The notes: generated from the letters alone by a model not told the origin. A stretch of DNA of 9,203 nt from Sulfidibacterium sp964588415 (GCA_964588415.1 CAZPPK010000117.1:1-9203); one strand, 5' to 3'; shown: positions 1 to 6,684, counted from the first letter of the stretch. Program-made: numbers and translations.

Positions 1-424
1 GTAATTCCCTATTGAAATCATCCAACTTTTCATTCAGTTCTTTATCATTAATCAGCATTTCAGAAACCCCAAAGACGGAAGCAATGGGCGACCTCAGGTC
101 GTGTGAAATGATGGAAACAAATTTTTCTTTGTAATCTAATAATTCTTTCAACCGTGATTCAGCTTTAGATAGCTTTTTATAAGTCAGTTGCTGCTCTCTG
201 GCCTTCTGAATAATGTCCTGTTCATCGTGAAGATACCCAACAAATAACCAGGTTAATAGATAGTGTTTTCCTTTCAGGTTAGAAGCAAATGCCCTGAGAA
301 GGTAATTTTTTCCTTCCGGATTCTCCTGTGTCCAAATCCCGGATTTAAAAAGTCCTTTTTCATTTTGGGCCCAAAATTCAGAAGCTTCACTTTCAAAGAC
401 CTCCAGAAATGGGAATATCGTCAC
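1..424 (-). CDS. Sensor histidine kinase, N-terminal part (runs off the left edge)
   Basis: An open frame without stops runs on the minus strand from about 424 to the window edge, giving about 141 residues from a GTG at 424-422. Residues about 16-64 look like a PAS-type sensor fold (FWAQNEKGLFKSGIWTQ, then an alternating beta pattern). A helical linker follows (DEQDIIQKAREQQL, about 68-80), then a dimerisation helix with the H-box SIISHDLRSP. His108 is the predicted phosphorylated residue. The ATP-binding domain lies outside the window. No membrane helix is visible, so the kinase is probably cytosolic. It follows the Rab-like GTPase remnant, and kinases with this N-terminus are, as I recall, partners of bacterial Rab-like GTPases. 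The start is uncertain: no ATG is available near the N-terminus, the GTG overlaps the stop of the frameshifted GTPase frame (GTGA), and the frame also continues upstream into GTPase-derived codons. Function as a kinase is well supported; the signal is unknown. Confidence 0.82.
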   Translation of the reverse strand, partial: MTIFPFLEVFESEASEFWAQNEKGLFKSGIWTQENPEGKNYLLRAFASNLKGKHYLLTWLFVGYLHDEQDIIQKAREQQLTYKKLSKAESRLKELLDYKEKFVSIISHDLRSPIASVFGVSEMLINDKELNEKLDDFNREL

Positions 425-684
425 CAAGTCCAACGTATTTTTACGTGTCCCATCAACGACAATAAATATCCTGACGAGCCCATCAGATAGGCCGGTTTTA
501 CTTTTTGATAGATATCTTCTCCATGGATATCCCAAAGTAAAATATTAACATCCTGATGATTAATTTGTATAATTTTCTGATCTATCTTGACTCCAATGGT
601 TGTGTGATATTTCTCTGAAAAAATACTATGCACAAACCGTTGAACCAAACTTGTTTTCCCAACTGCAAAGGAACCCAACATCAC
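421..684 (-). pseudogene. Rab/Ras-like small GTPase, disrupted remnant (main fragment)
   Basis: The fragment has a clear small-GTPase N-terminal half: P-loop GSFAVGKT (G1), switch I region SEKYHTTIGV with the G2 threonine, and WDIHGED (G3, DxxG). It differs from a working gene in three ways. The true start and first strand (IKKKVC) lie at 893-922, cut off by the inserted element at 682-892. Near 461 one base seems to be missing: the frame reads GYLLSLMGH, whereas the next frame reads VVDGTRKNTLDLV, the expected continuation. After that the sequence passes directly into the kinase, so the G4 (NKxD) and G5 motifs and about 90 C-terminal residues are absent. Intact homologues are about 160-170 residues; this frame codes for 87, the last 12 or so out of frame. 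A start at GTG 684-682 or ATG 681-679 could still make a short protein, but it lacks beta-1 and half the nucleotide site and is unlikely to be an active GTPase. Confidence 0.85.
673..681. repeat. Target-site duplication, left copy
   Basis: ACCCAACAT, identical to 893-901 on the other side of the 211-bp insertion. Read on the minus strand it is ATGTTGGGT, codons Met-Leu-Gly of the GTPase in its original frame, so this copy leaves an in-frame ATG at 681-679 for the 3' fragment. Confidence 0.88.
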
Positions 685-892
685 TAGTGTTCACTAAAAA
701 TCATTATTCATCCTTTGAATCTCTTATTGGCTGGTGGTTTGGCTGTAATTGAAATGCGTGACGATTTGAAAATACGTTTATGTCATCTCTTGTTTTTCAT
801 AAAAGATTTCAAATATAACTATTTGATTATCAGCAGCGATTTTTTATCGTTTTTTAATTTAGCCAATGAAAAAGTTTAAGTGGACACTAGTG
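682..892. mobile_element. 211-bp MITE-like non-autonomous insertion
   Basis: The left end begins CACTAGTGTTCACT and the right end, read inward on the minus strand, begins CACTAGTGTCCACT: 13 of 14 bases match. Both ends are flanked by the 9-bp direct repeat ACCCAACAT (673-681 and 893-901). Terminal inverted repeats with a perfect target duplication are the mark of DDE transposition. A subterminal pair ATTGGCT (726-732) and AGCCAAT (861-867) is also inverted. No transposase frame is present, so movement would need an enzyme encoded elsewhere. The 9-bp duplication and the termini suggest an IS4-type parent, but I cannot confirm this from memory. It splits the Rab-like GTPase gene. Confidence 0.85.
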
Positions 893-901
893 ACCCAACA
901 T
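893..901. repeat. Target-site duplication, right copy
   Basis: ACCCAACAT, the second copy of the 9-bp duplication flanking the insertion. It codes the last three residues (MLG) of the 5' stub of the GTPase before the frame enters the element. Confidence 0.88.
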
Positions 902-922
902 ACATACTTTCTTCTTGATCAC
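893..922 (-). pseudogene. 5' stub of the Rab-like GTPase gene
   Basis: Joining 893-922 to the fragment below position 682, counting the 9-bp duplication once, restores a typical GTPase N-terminus: (GTG)IKKKVCMLGSFAVGKT. The GTG start at 922-920 overlaps the TGA stop of the upstream OmpA/Roadblock-like gene by four bases (GTGA), which indicates translational coupling in the ancestral operon. As the sequence stands, the stub codes ten residues up to MLG, then reads one codon (CAC) into the inserted element and stops at TAG. No product of use can come from it. Confidence 0.8.
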
Positions 923-2661
923 TTTTCTTTTGGTTTTGAATATCTTACTTTAAATGATACGGTTCGCACGGGAAGACCGTCCTTAACATTTTCAATAAAT
1001 ACCACTTTAGGAACCAGTTTTTCTATTGGAATCCCTGCATGAACCATTAAATTGATAAATTGCTCAGCACGATGTCGTGCAATTCTAAAATTGGAATTTT
1101 TGTTCCCTGTTATGCTGGTATGCGACAGCACCACAATAACAGGTACGGAATCTTGCTGAAAGCTAAAATTTAAAACTCTTTTGGTTTCTGAAATCAGTAT
1201 CTTAAATTGTTTTTCGTGAGCGCTATCCAGCTTCAGGATATTGAATCCAAAATTAAATGAATGTTTTTCTAACGCAAGTATATCCTGCTTGGATTTGATT
1301 TGTTGATGTGATTTTTCCTTTTTAAAGTTGAAGAGAATGGCCCCCACTCCTGCAACTTGCTGAGCCATTTTTTGGACTTCATCAATCCATGTTTCAGAAG
1401 CATTACCTGAAACAAACAAAGTATCATATCGATAGTGTAAAGTTGCAGTCGGTGGCGGCTTCAGTTCTTTTTTTGCGCGCAACAAAACAATCTTGGGGTC
1501 AAGCGAAAGGTAATCTGCAAATTCAAAATGAACTTCTCCTGGTTTAAAGTCGTTTTTAAAACTTAGATTAGTTGGAATTTTTGCCTGTGGGTCACGGAGA
1601 CCTTTTATATACCATATTCCATCTGCTTTTCCTGTCTTTGTTACTACCACACCCGGAATTTGTTCATAAGCACTTACGAGATGCCGGAAATGAATATTAT
1701 CCTCTATTTTCCCATAAAACCAGTATCCAAAAAATCCAAACAATAAAATGAAAAGGGTAATGGCCAAAACTGGTTTCCTCGTTTTTTTCTCCTTCATTTC
1801 CTTCTGCAAACAGCGCTGAAGAAGGAGCGGATTATTCTGGAAAGGAGTAGTCTCCCCTTCAAAATGTTCCAGTTCACGTGAATAATTTACATGAATGGCT
1901 TCCGCGGTTTCTTGCAGCAAAACTCTATATTCGCTGGGTACATTTCCTTCCACAATAGCTGCAATAATGGCTTTTGGGCCTTGCTCAATCCATATGTTAA
2001 GCTTTCCCAATTCAATGGTGCCCAGTTTGTTGTTGTCGTTAGATTGAAAAGAATCCTGAACAAAATCCTTGATAGCGGAAAGCATAGATGAAACCAAATC
2101 ACCTTTTTCGCTGGTTTGACCTTCTCCTTCTACATGGGCCAGTAACAATCCACTCTCTTTGTGAATTAGAAAAACCTGTTTTACCTGGTAGATATAAGCA
2201 TGTGAAAGGACAATTTCTCCATAGCTCTTTCCGCTGAAAAGTGCTTTAACGCGCCATCCAATCTTTTTTGCGGAAAAGCTGTTTTCTAATACGGTATTCA
2301 GGGTGTCCAGCATTCTTTTAATATCATCTGTAACTGCTTTACGAATGGCAGGCATCATGATAGGAAACAAGATGTCTGAGAGATTCTCAGGGTTTTTCCG
2401 GATGCTTTCTTTCAACACGTCCTCAATAACAGGTTGTAAAGATTCAAGGGTGATATCGCCTTTTTGGATGAGCTTTTTGATGGAAACCGGTAACAGTTTT
2501 GATATCTCATTAGAAAACTCCTCAGGATCCTGAATCAGATGATTTAAATTCTCCAGATCCTTACGTTCATAACCCGTTATGAGTCTTCGTACCTCATCCA
2601 ATTTGCTGTCAAGCAACATTTTTTTGATTCGTTCTTCAGAGGAATTGCCTTTCTCACTCAT
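919..2661 (-). CDS. Membrane protein with Roadblock/longin-like, BON-like and OmpA-like domains; GTPase partner
   Basis: A 580-residue protein. Residues 1-146 are predicted helical, with a conserved-looking stretch LPVSIKKLIQ...LFPIMMPAIRKAV. Residues about 147-262 have the beta-beta-alpha-beta-beta-beta-alpha pattern of a Roadblock/LC7 or longin fold (VFLIHKESGLLLAHV ... IWIEQGPKAIIAAIVEG), a class of small-GTPase partner. One transmembrane helix spans about 297-316 (PVLAITLFILLFGFFGYWFY) after a Lys/Arg-rich stretch, predicting a cytosolic N-terminus and periplasmic C-terminus. Residues about 330-447 resemble BON-like modules (YLSLDPKIVLLRAKKELKPPPTATL). Residues about 465-575 are OmpA-like; the Arg of the peptidoglycan motif is kept (R531) but the usual Asp of HTD is Ser516. 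There is no signal peptide. An AAGGA sequence eight bases upstream supports the ATG at 2661. The gene lies 15 nt after the coiled-coil gene and overlapped the GTPase start. It probably couples the cell wall or envelope to the GTPase. Family identity is from memory; the domain folds are inferred. Confidence 0.8.
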   Translation of the reverse strand: MSEKGNSSEERIKKMLLDSKLDEVRRLITGYERKDLENLNHLIQDPEEFSNEISKLLPVSIKKLIQKGDITLESLQPVIEDVLKESIRKNPENLSDILFPIMMPAIRKAVTDDIKRMLDTLNTVLENSFSAKKIGWRVKALFSGKSYGEIVLSHAYIYQVKQVFLIHKESGLLLAHVEGEGQTSEKGDLVSSMLSAIKDFVQDSFQSNDNNKLGTIELGKLNIWIEQGPKAIIAAIVEGNVPSEYRVLLQETAEAIHVNYSRELEHFEGETTPFQNNPLLLQRCLQKEMKEKKTRKPVLAITLFILLFGFFGYWFYGKIEDNIHFRHLVSAYEQIPGVVVTKTGKADGIWYIKGLRDPQAKIPTNLSFKNDFKPGEVHFEFADYLSLDPKIVLLRAKKELKPPPTATLHYRYDTLFVSGNASETWIDEVQKMAQQVAGVGAILFNFKKEKSHQQIKSKQDILALEKHSFNFGFNILKLDSAHEKQFKILISETKRVLNFSFQQDSVPVIVVLSHTSITGNKNSNFRIARHRAEQFINLMVHAGIPIEKLVPKVVFIENVKDGLPVRTVSFKVRYSKPKEK

Positions 2662-2676
2662 AGGTATGATCCTTAA

Positions 2677-3066
2677 TTACTTGAGTTTTTGGATAATCTC
2701 TTCCAGAAAGGTACTCAATTCTTTTTTGCTGACCTGAGAGTTTCTAAGTTCGCTCAACTTTTGATCAATGATCTCATTTTGATTTTCCAACAAACCTTTC
2801 AAAGATGTTAATTGTTCACTGAATTCGGCCTTGAGCTCATGCAATTTCTTTTGATTAACTTCCTGAATCATAAAGGCATTCTTCTCTTGTTTTGTTTTTA
2901 AATCGGAGATAGTGTCTTCTATATCCGCTTGAAACTCTTTCAATGACTGGGCGAAACCACTTTTAAGTTCCTGCAGACGTTTTTCAACATCCTGAAGATC
3001 TTCTCCAAACAGAATTTCTTTAATTCTCAGAAGGTTGTCTCCTTCTTTGTTTTGTTGATTTTCCAT
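2677..3066 (-). CDS. Short coiled-coil protein, first gene of the GTPase-system operon
   Basis: About 129 residues from ATG 3066-3064; an in-frame TTG six bases further upstream (3072) is a weaker start. The N-terminus NLLRIKEILFGEDLQDVEKRLQELK is followed by a long Lys/Glu/Leu/Gln-rich heptad-like region to near the C-terminus (KKELSTFLEEIIQKLK). There is no signal peptide, membrane helix, cysteine pair or catalytic motif, so it is probably a cytosolic structural or adaptor coiled coil. It ends 15 nt before the Roadblock/OmpA-like gene, as expected for co-transcription. The head pattern (LxxIKxxLFGxE) seems to recur in partners of such membrane proteins, from memory only. I do not recognise a named family, and the function is unknown; a bridge between GTPase and membrane partner is a guess. 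Confidence 0.78.
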   Translation of the reverse strand: MENQQNKEGDNLLRIKEILFGEDLQDVEKRLQELKSGFAQSLKEFQADIEDTISDLKTKQEKNAFMIQEVNQKKLHELKAEFSEQLTSLKGLLENQNEIIDQKLSELRNSQVSKKELSTFLEEIIQKLK

Positions 3067-3122
3067 ACCCAAATTATTTTTAAATGTTCAAGATACGTTT
3101 TTTCCTGATTCAAACGGTTTTA

Positions 3123-3151
3123 TTTGGAAAGCAAAAAATTAACTATTTTTG
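3123..3151 (+). promoter_or_regulatory. Bacteroidota-type promoter of the reductase-miaB-mtaB operon
   Basis: A -7 element TATTTTTG (3144-3151) matches TAnnTTTG exactly. TTTG at 3123-3126 lies 17 bases upstream as the -33 element, slightly shorter than the usual 19. Transcription would begin near 3158, leaving about 54 bases of leader before the ATG at 3212. The site lies in the divergent gap between the minus-strand GTPase operon and the plus-strand operon. Confidence 0.6.
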
Positions 3152-3211
3152 CCAACCCGAAAATTAACCTGCACAAATAGTTTTTTATAAAATAAATTAA
3201 GTGCTCTAAGG

Positions 3212-3865
3212 ATGAACAATAATTATCATAAAGTGTTGAATGTGCGGGAGCTGACCGAATCTACTTTTGTAGTTGGAATAGAAAGAAAGAATATGGCCTT
3301 TGAACCTGGGCAACACATTCTATTGGGAAAAGCTGGCGACATCCATCATCGCGAATACTCAATTTATAGTGGTGTGGACGAAGACGTGATTGAAGTATTG
3401 GTGAAAGAAGTGGATGATGGTGAAGTGTCGAAGAAATTGAAAAAGCTGGCTCCGGGCGATGAAGTGGAAATCCAGGGTCCTTTGGGCTTTTTTACGGTTG
3501 ATGAAGAGTTTTTGGTGGATCACAATCCTTTTTTGTTCGTGGCGAGCGGAACGGGAATTTCTCCTTTCCATAGCATGATAAAAAGCATTAAAGGATTGAA
3601 TTATCAAGTGTTACACGGTGTTCGCTATGGAGAAGAAACCTACGAGAAAAAGGATTATGATCCTGAACGCTATATTTCCTGTACAAGCCGTGATGAAGAA
3701 GGGAAATTTCATGGCAGGGTAACCGAATATATCCGCCAAAATAATTTTGACTCAAATACACATTGTTTCCTTTGCGGTAATTTTGAAATGATCAGAGATG
3801 TTATGGATATGTTGGAAACTAAAGGTATTCCCCAGGATCATTTACATGCTGAAGTGTATTTTTAA
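3212..3865 (+). CDS. Ferredoxin/flavodoxin-NADP+ reductase-like FAD oxidoreductase
   Basis: A 217-residue cytosolic flavoprotein of the ferredoxin-NADP+ reductase superfamily. An FAD-binding beta barrel occupies about 1-100, with the flavin motif REYS (47-50) and GPLG (89-92). The NAD(P)-binding Rossmann half covers about 105-217, with ASGTGISPF (111-119), the LCGN loop (187-190) and a C-terminal aromatic end HAEVYF, as in reductases whose last aromatic residue stacks on the flavin. No 2Fe-2S or membrane domain is attached, so it should pass electrons between NAD(P)H and a separate carrier such as ferredoxin or flavodoxin. The start is supported by AAGG next to the ATG and by the upstream promoter. 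It lies 17 nt ahead of the MiaB-like gene, which suggests it may feed electrons to the radical-SAM enzymes downstream. The exact donor and acceptor cannot be read from sequence. Confidence 0.88.
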   Translation: MNNNYHKVLNVRELTESTFVVGIERKNMAFEPGQHILLGKAGDIHHREYSIYSGVDEDVIEVLVKEVDDGEVSKKLKKLAPGDEVEIQGPLGFFTVDEEFLVDHNPFLFVASGTGISPFHSMIKSIKGLNYQVLHGVRYGEETYEKKDYDPERYISCTSRDEEGKFHGRVTEYIRQNNFDSNTHCFLCGNFEMIRDVMDMLETKGIPQDHLHAEVYF

Positions 3866-3882
3866 TTAGGGAAATCGGACAG

Positions 3883-5319
3883 ATGAAATATCATATTGTA
3901 CAATTGGGATGCCAGATGAACATTTCTGACGGGGAGAGGGTCCAGCGGGTTTTGGAGAAGCTGGGTTTTGAACCCACGGAGCATGAAGAAGAAGCCAATT
4001 TACTGGGTGTTATTGCTTGTTCCGTTCGTCAGAAAGGTATCGATAAAGTATATTCTAAAATGCAAAAGTGGGACCGGTGGCGTAAGCAGAAAAACCTGCT
4101 CACTTTTGTTACGGGATGTGTTTTGCCTGCCGATCGTGAGAAATTCCTGAAACAATTTGATCTGGTTTTTCCAATGAGCGATCTTCCGGAATTCCCTGAA
4201 ATGATCCAACAATACGGAATTGTTACTCCTGCCGGAATACAGAGCCTTGATAAAGGGCTGGAAGAGATGGAAAAACCAGTACTGAAGTCAAAGAATGAAG
4301 CCGCTTTCAAATTATCGGGCGTAAGCCATCCTTCAACGAAAAGTATTTTGCATCCTGAAAAAGATATTGATGCCTTCTGGCACATCACACCCAAATACAG
4401 CTCAGGTTTCGAAGCATTTATTCCCATCCAAAACGGCTGTAACAAGTTTTGCTCTTTTTGCGCCGTGCCTTATACCCGTGGACGGGAAGTTTCAAGATCT
4501 TCGGAAGAGATCATGTATGAGTTGAAAGACCTGGTTGAGAAAGGATTCAAATCCATTACCCTTTTGGGTCAGAATGTGAATTCGTATGGCCTTGATAAGA
4601 AAGGGGAAGAAGTTTCCTTTGCCGGTTTGCTGAAAATGATCGGTGAATTCGGCAATCAATCAGGACAGAAATTCTGGGTTTACTTTACTTCACCGCATCC
4701 GAGAGACATGTCTGATGAAGTGATAGAAGTGATTTCACAATACAGTTGCCTCGCAAAACAAATTCATTTGCCTTTACAATCGGGCGATGACGAAGTTTTG
4801 GTGCGTATGAACCGGAAACACAGCGTGGAAAAGTATCGCGCTATCGTCCAAACCATTCGCCGTTTGATTCCCGAAGCTACGCTATTTACCGATATCATTG
4901 TTGGATTTACCGGCGAAACGGAAGCTCAAATCGAGAATACGCGGAAGGCTATGGAAGAGTTCAAATACAACATGGCTTACATTGCCCAATATTCTCCACG
5001 CCCCGGTGCAGCCAGCTCGTGTTGGGAAGATGATATTCCCAAAGACGAGAAAAAGAAACGTTATCACATGCTCACCGATGAGTTAATGAAACACTCATTG
5101 GAATACAATAAAAGAATGCTGGGCAAGACCGTGGAAGTTCTGGCTCGTGGAAAAGACCGGAAAGAAGGTTATTTGTCAGCACTTACAGAAGGAAAGATCA
5201 TCGTACGATTTGCTTCGAATAATAATGATCTCATCGGACAGTTTGTTAAAGTTAAGGTAAACAGCGCCAGTCACTTCTCGGCGGAAGGTGTACTGGTGAG
5301 TGAAGCTGTTATTGCCTGA
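3883..5319 (+). CDS. miaB: MiaB-type tRNA A37 methylthiotransferase (divergent)
   Basis: A 478-residue radical-SAM methylthiotransferase. The N-terminal UPF0004 domain keeps the three auxiliary-cluster cysteines: C10 in LGCQMN, C46 in IACSVR, C79 in VTGCV. The radical-SAM CxxxCxxC is NGCNKFCSFC (C186, C190, C193), followed by AVPYTRGRE. ITLLGQNVNSYG, HLPLQSGDDEVLVRMNR and the TRAM domain (about 410-475) complete the family layout. MiaB adds a 2-methylthio group to N6-isopentenyladenosine at tRNA position 37. LGQNVNSY and VPYTRGRE favour MiaB over MtaB or RimO. Two oddities stand out: the usual NTC of the second cysteine motif is IAC, and the spacing C79-C186 is about 33 residues longer than in E. 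coli MiaB (C83-C157). It sits 17 nt after the reductase and 17 nt before mtaB. Whether it is the only MiaB of the genome cannot be told here. Confidence 0.87.
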   Translation: MKYHIVQLGCQMNISDGERVQRVLEKLGFEPTEHEEEANLLGVIACSVRQKGIDKVYSKMQKWDRWRKQKNLLTFVTGCVLPADREKFLKQFDLVFPMSDLPEFPEMIQQYGIVTPAGIQSLDKGLEEMEKPVLKSKNEAAFKLSGVSHPSTKSILHPEKDIDAFWHITPKYSSGFEAFIPIQNGCNKFCSFCAVPYTRGREVSRSSEEIMYELKDLVEKGFKSITLLGQNVNSYGLDKKGEEVSFAGLLKMIGEFGNQSGQKFWVYFTSPHPRDMSDEVIEVISQYSCLAKQIHLPLQSGDDEVLVRMNRKHSVEKYRAIVQTIRRLIPEATLFTDIIVGFTGETEAQIENTRKAMEEFKYNMAYIAQYSPRPGAASSCWEDDIPKDEKKKRYHMLTDELMKHSLEYNKRMLGKTVEVLARGKDRKEGYLSALTEGKIIVRFASNNNDLIGQFVKVKVNSASHFSAEGVLVSEAVIA

Positions 5320-5336
5320 TCCCATCTCTGATTACT

Positions 5337-6617
5337 ATGAAAAAAATTGCTTTTAAAACACTGGGTTGCCGCCTTAACCTGTTCGAAACAGATGCATTGG
5401 TTTCTGAATTTTCCAAAAAGGATTTCCAGATTGTAGATTTCAATGAAAAAGCTGATGTTTATGTGGTGAACACCTGCACGGTTACCAATCAAAGTGACCA
5501 TAAATCAAAACAGGTCATGAACCAGATGAACCGGTTGCATCCTTCTTCATTGAAAATTGTAACCGGCTGTATGGCTACCAATTACAAAAACGAACTGGAG
5601 CAAAGCGATAAGGTTGATTTTGTCGTGGACAACGACCATAAAGCTTCCATTTTATCATTGGTTGACGCTTACTTTCAGGGTGAAATTGTGGCACCTGATA
5701 ACCTTGAGAAAGATGTTTTTGCCTATGATGCAGCGGATACAACATTTCATACCCGCAGCCTGATCAAGATTCAGGACGGATGCGATAACTTTTGTACTTA
5801 TTGCATTATTCCCAAAGTGAGAGGACGTGCTACCAGCCGCCCTGCATTTGATATCTATGAAAATATCCTACGCGTGGTTGATTTTGGATATAAGGAAGTA
5901 GTTTTGACAGGTGTAAATATTGGACGTTACCGCGATGGCGACACCGATTTTGAAAAATTAGTAGAGCAAATTTTAGATATCCCCGGCGATTTCCGCGTGC
6001 GGATTTCTTCCATCGAGCCTGATGGCTATTCCGAAAGCTTTTTCCGACTTTTTCAAAACCCGAAACTGGCATCACACATGCATATCTGCCTGCAAAGCGG
6101 TTCAGAAGATATTTTGTTGAAAATGAGACGTATGTATTCGGTTAAATTGTTTGAAGAGATGGCTGCCAAGATTAGAGCTTCTTATCCCGGATTTAATTTA
6201 ACCACAGACATGATCGTTGGATTCCCTGGCGAGACACTGGAAGATTTTCAGAATAGCATGATAGTGGCGCAAAAAATCGGATTCGGGCATATTCACACCT
6301 TTAAATACAGCATTCGCAGAGGAACAAAGGCAGAAAGAATGCCTGATCAGATCAATGAAAAAGAAAAAACCCGCCGGTCGGAACAGGTAAGAAAGCTTTC
6401 AGACGAAATGAAACTGGAATATCGTAAGTCGTTTATTGGCAAAAAACAAAGGGTTTTGATCGAACAATTTGACGACAATGGGTACGCAATAGGATATGGA
6501 GAACATTATTTCCCCATTATCATAAAGAAAAAGGGGTTAGCAAAAAATTCATTTTATGATGTCCGTTTAACCGGAATCGTAATGACCGATGAGCCGGTAG
6601 TGATCGGAGAATTATAA
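5337..6617 (+). CDS. mtaB: tRNA t6A37 methylthiotransferase MtaB
   Basis: A 426-residue radical-SAM methylthiotransferase that converts t6A to ms2t6A at tRNA position 37. The UPF0004 domain has C11 (TLGCRLN), C47 (VNTCTVT) and C78 (VTGCMA). The radical-SAM cluster motif is DGCDNFCTYC (C149, C153, C156), followed by IIPKVRGRATSR, the MtaB signature. VLTGVNIGRY and HICLQSGSEDILLKMRRMY follow, and a TRAM-like domain ends the protein (about 364-426). LGCRLN, NTCTVT and TGVNIG separate it from MiaB (GQNVN) and RimO. Length and cysteine spacing are normal for the family. The ATG lies 17 nt after the miaB stop, consistent with one transcript. No terminator is visible between its end and the rpsT promoter, so some read-through into rpsT is possible. 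Confidence 0.92.
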   Translation: MKKIAFKTLGCRLNLFETDALVSEFSKKDFQIVDFNEKADVYVVNTCTVTNQSDHKSKQVMNQMNRLHPSSLKIVTGCMATNYKNELEQSDKVDFVVDNDHKASILSLVDAYFQGEIVAPDNLEKDVFAYDAADTTFHTRSLIKIQDGCDNFCTYCIIPKVRGRATSRPAFDIYENILRVVDFGYKEVVLTGVNIGRYRDGDTDFEKLVEQILDIPGDFRVRISSIEPDGYSESFFRLFQNPKLASHMHICLQSGSEDILLKMRRMYSVKLFEEMAAKIRASYPGFNLTTDMIVGFPGETLEDFQNSMIVAQKIGFGHIHTFKYSIRRGTKAERMPDQINEKEKTRRSEQVRKLSDEMKLEYRKSFIGKKQRVLIEQFDDNGYAIGYGEHYFPIIIKKKGLAKNSFYDVRLTGIVMTDEPVVIGEL

Positions 6618-6676
6618 AATTAGGCGAATATATTAATATTTAAACAACAAATTCTGGTTTATATTAAAACTTTATT

Positions 6677-6684
6677 TAATTTTG
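6677..6684 (+). promoter_or_regulatory. -7 element of the rpsT promoter
   Basis: TAATTTTG matches the Bacteroidota TAnnTTTG element exactly. It lies in the 109-base gap between mtaB and rpsT. No clean TTTG is present at the -33 distance (only CTGG near 6654). Transcription would start near 6691, about 36 bases before the ATG, so rpsT probably has its own strong promoter. Confidence 0.6.

Noticed and set aside
682..892. The element as part of a full IS with its own transposase
   Set aside because: Neither strand holds a frame with transposase motifs in 211 bases; at most it is a deletion derivative of one.
3088..3114. Possible minus-strand promoter of the coiled-coil gene (TTTG at 3114-3111, TATCTTGA at 3095-3088)
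   Set aside because: The -7 candidate does not match TAnnTTTG and the spacing is short (15). A promoter must exist in this gap, but I cannot place it with confidence.
4029..4445. Long minus-strand open frame inside miaB
   Set aside because: It is antisense to a well-supported gene, its product has no recognisable motif, and it mirrors codon constraints of MiaB.
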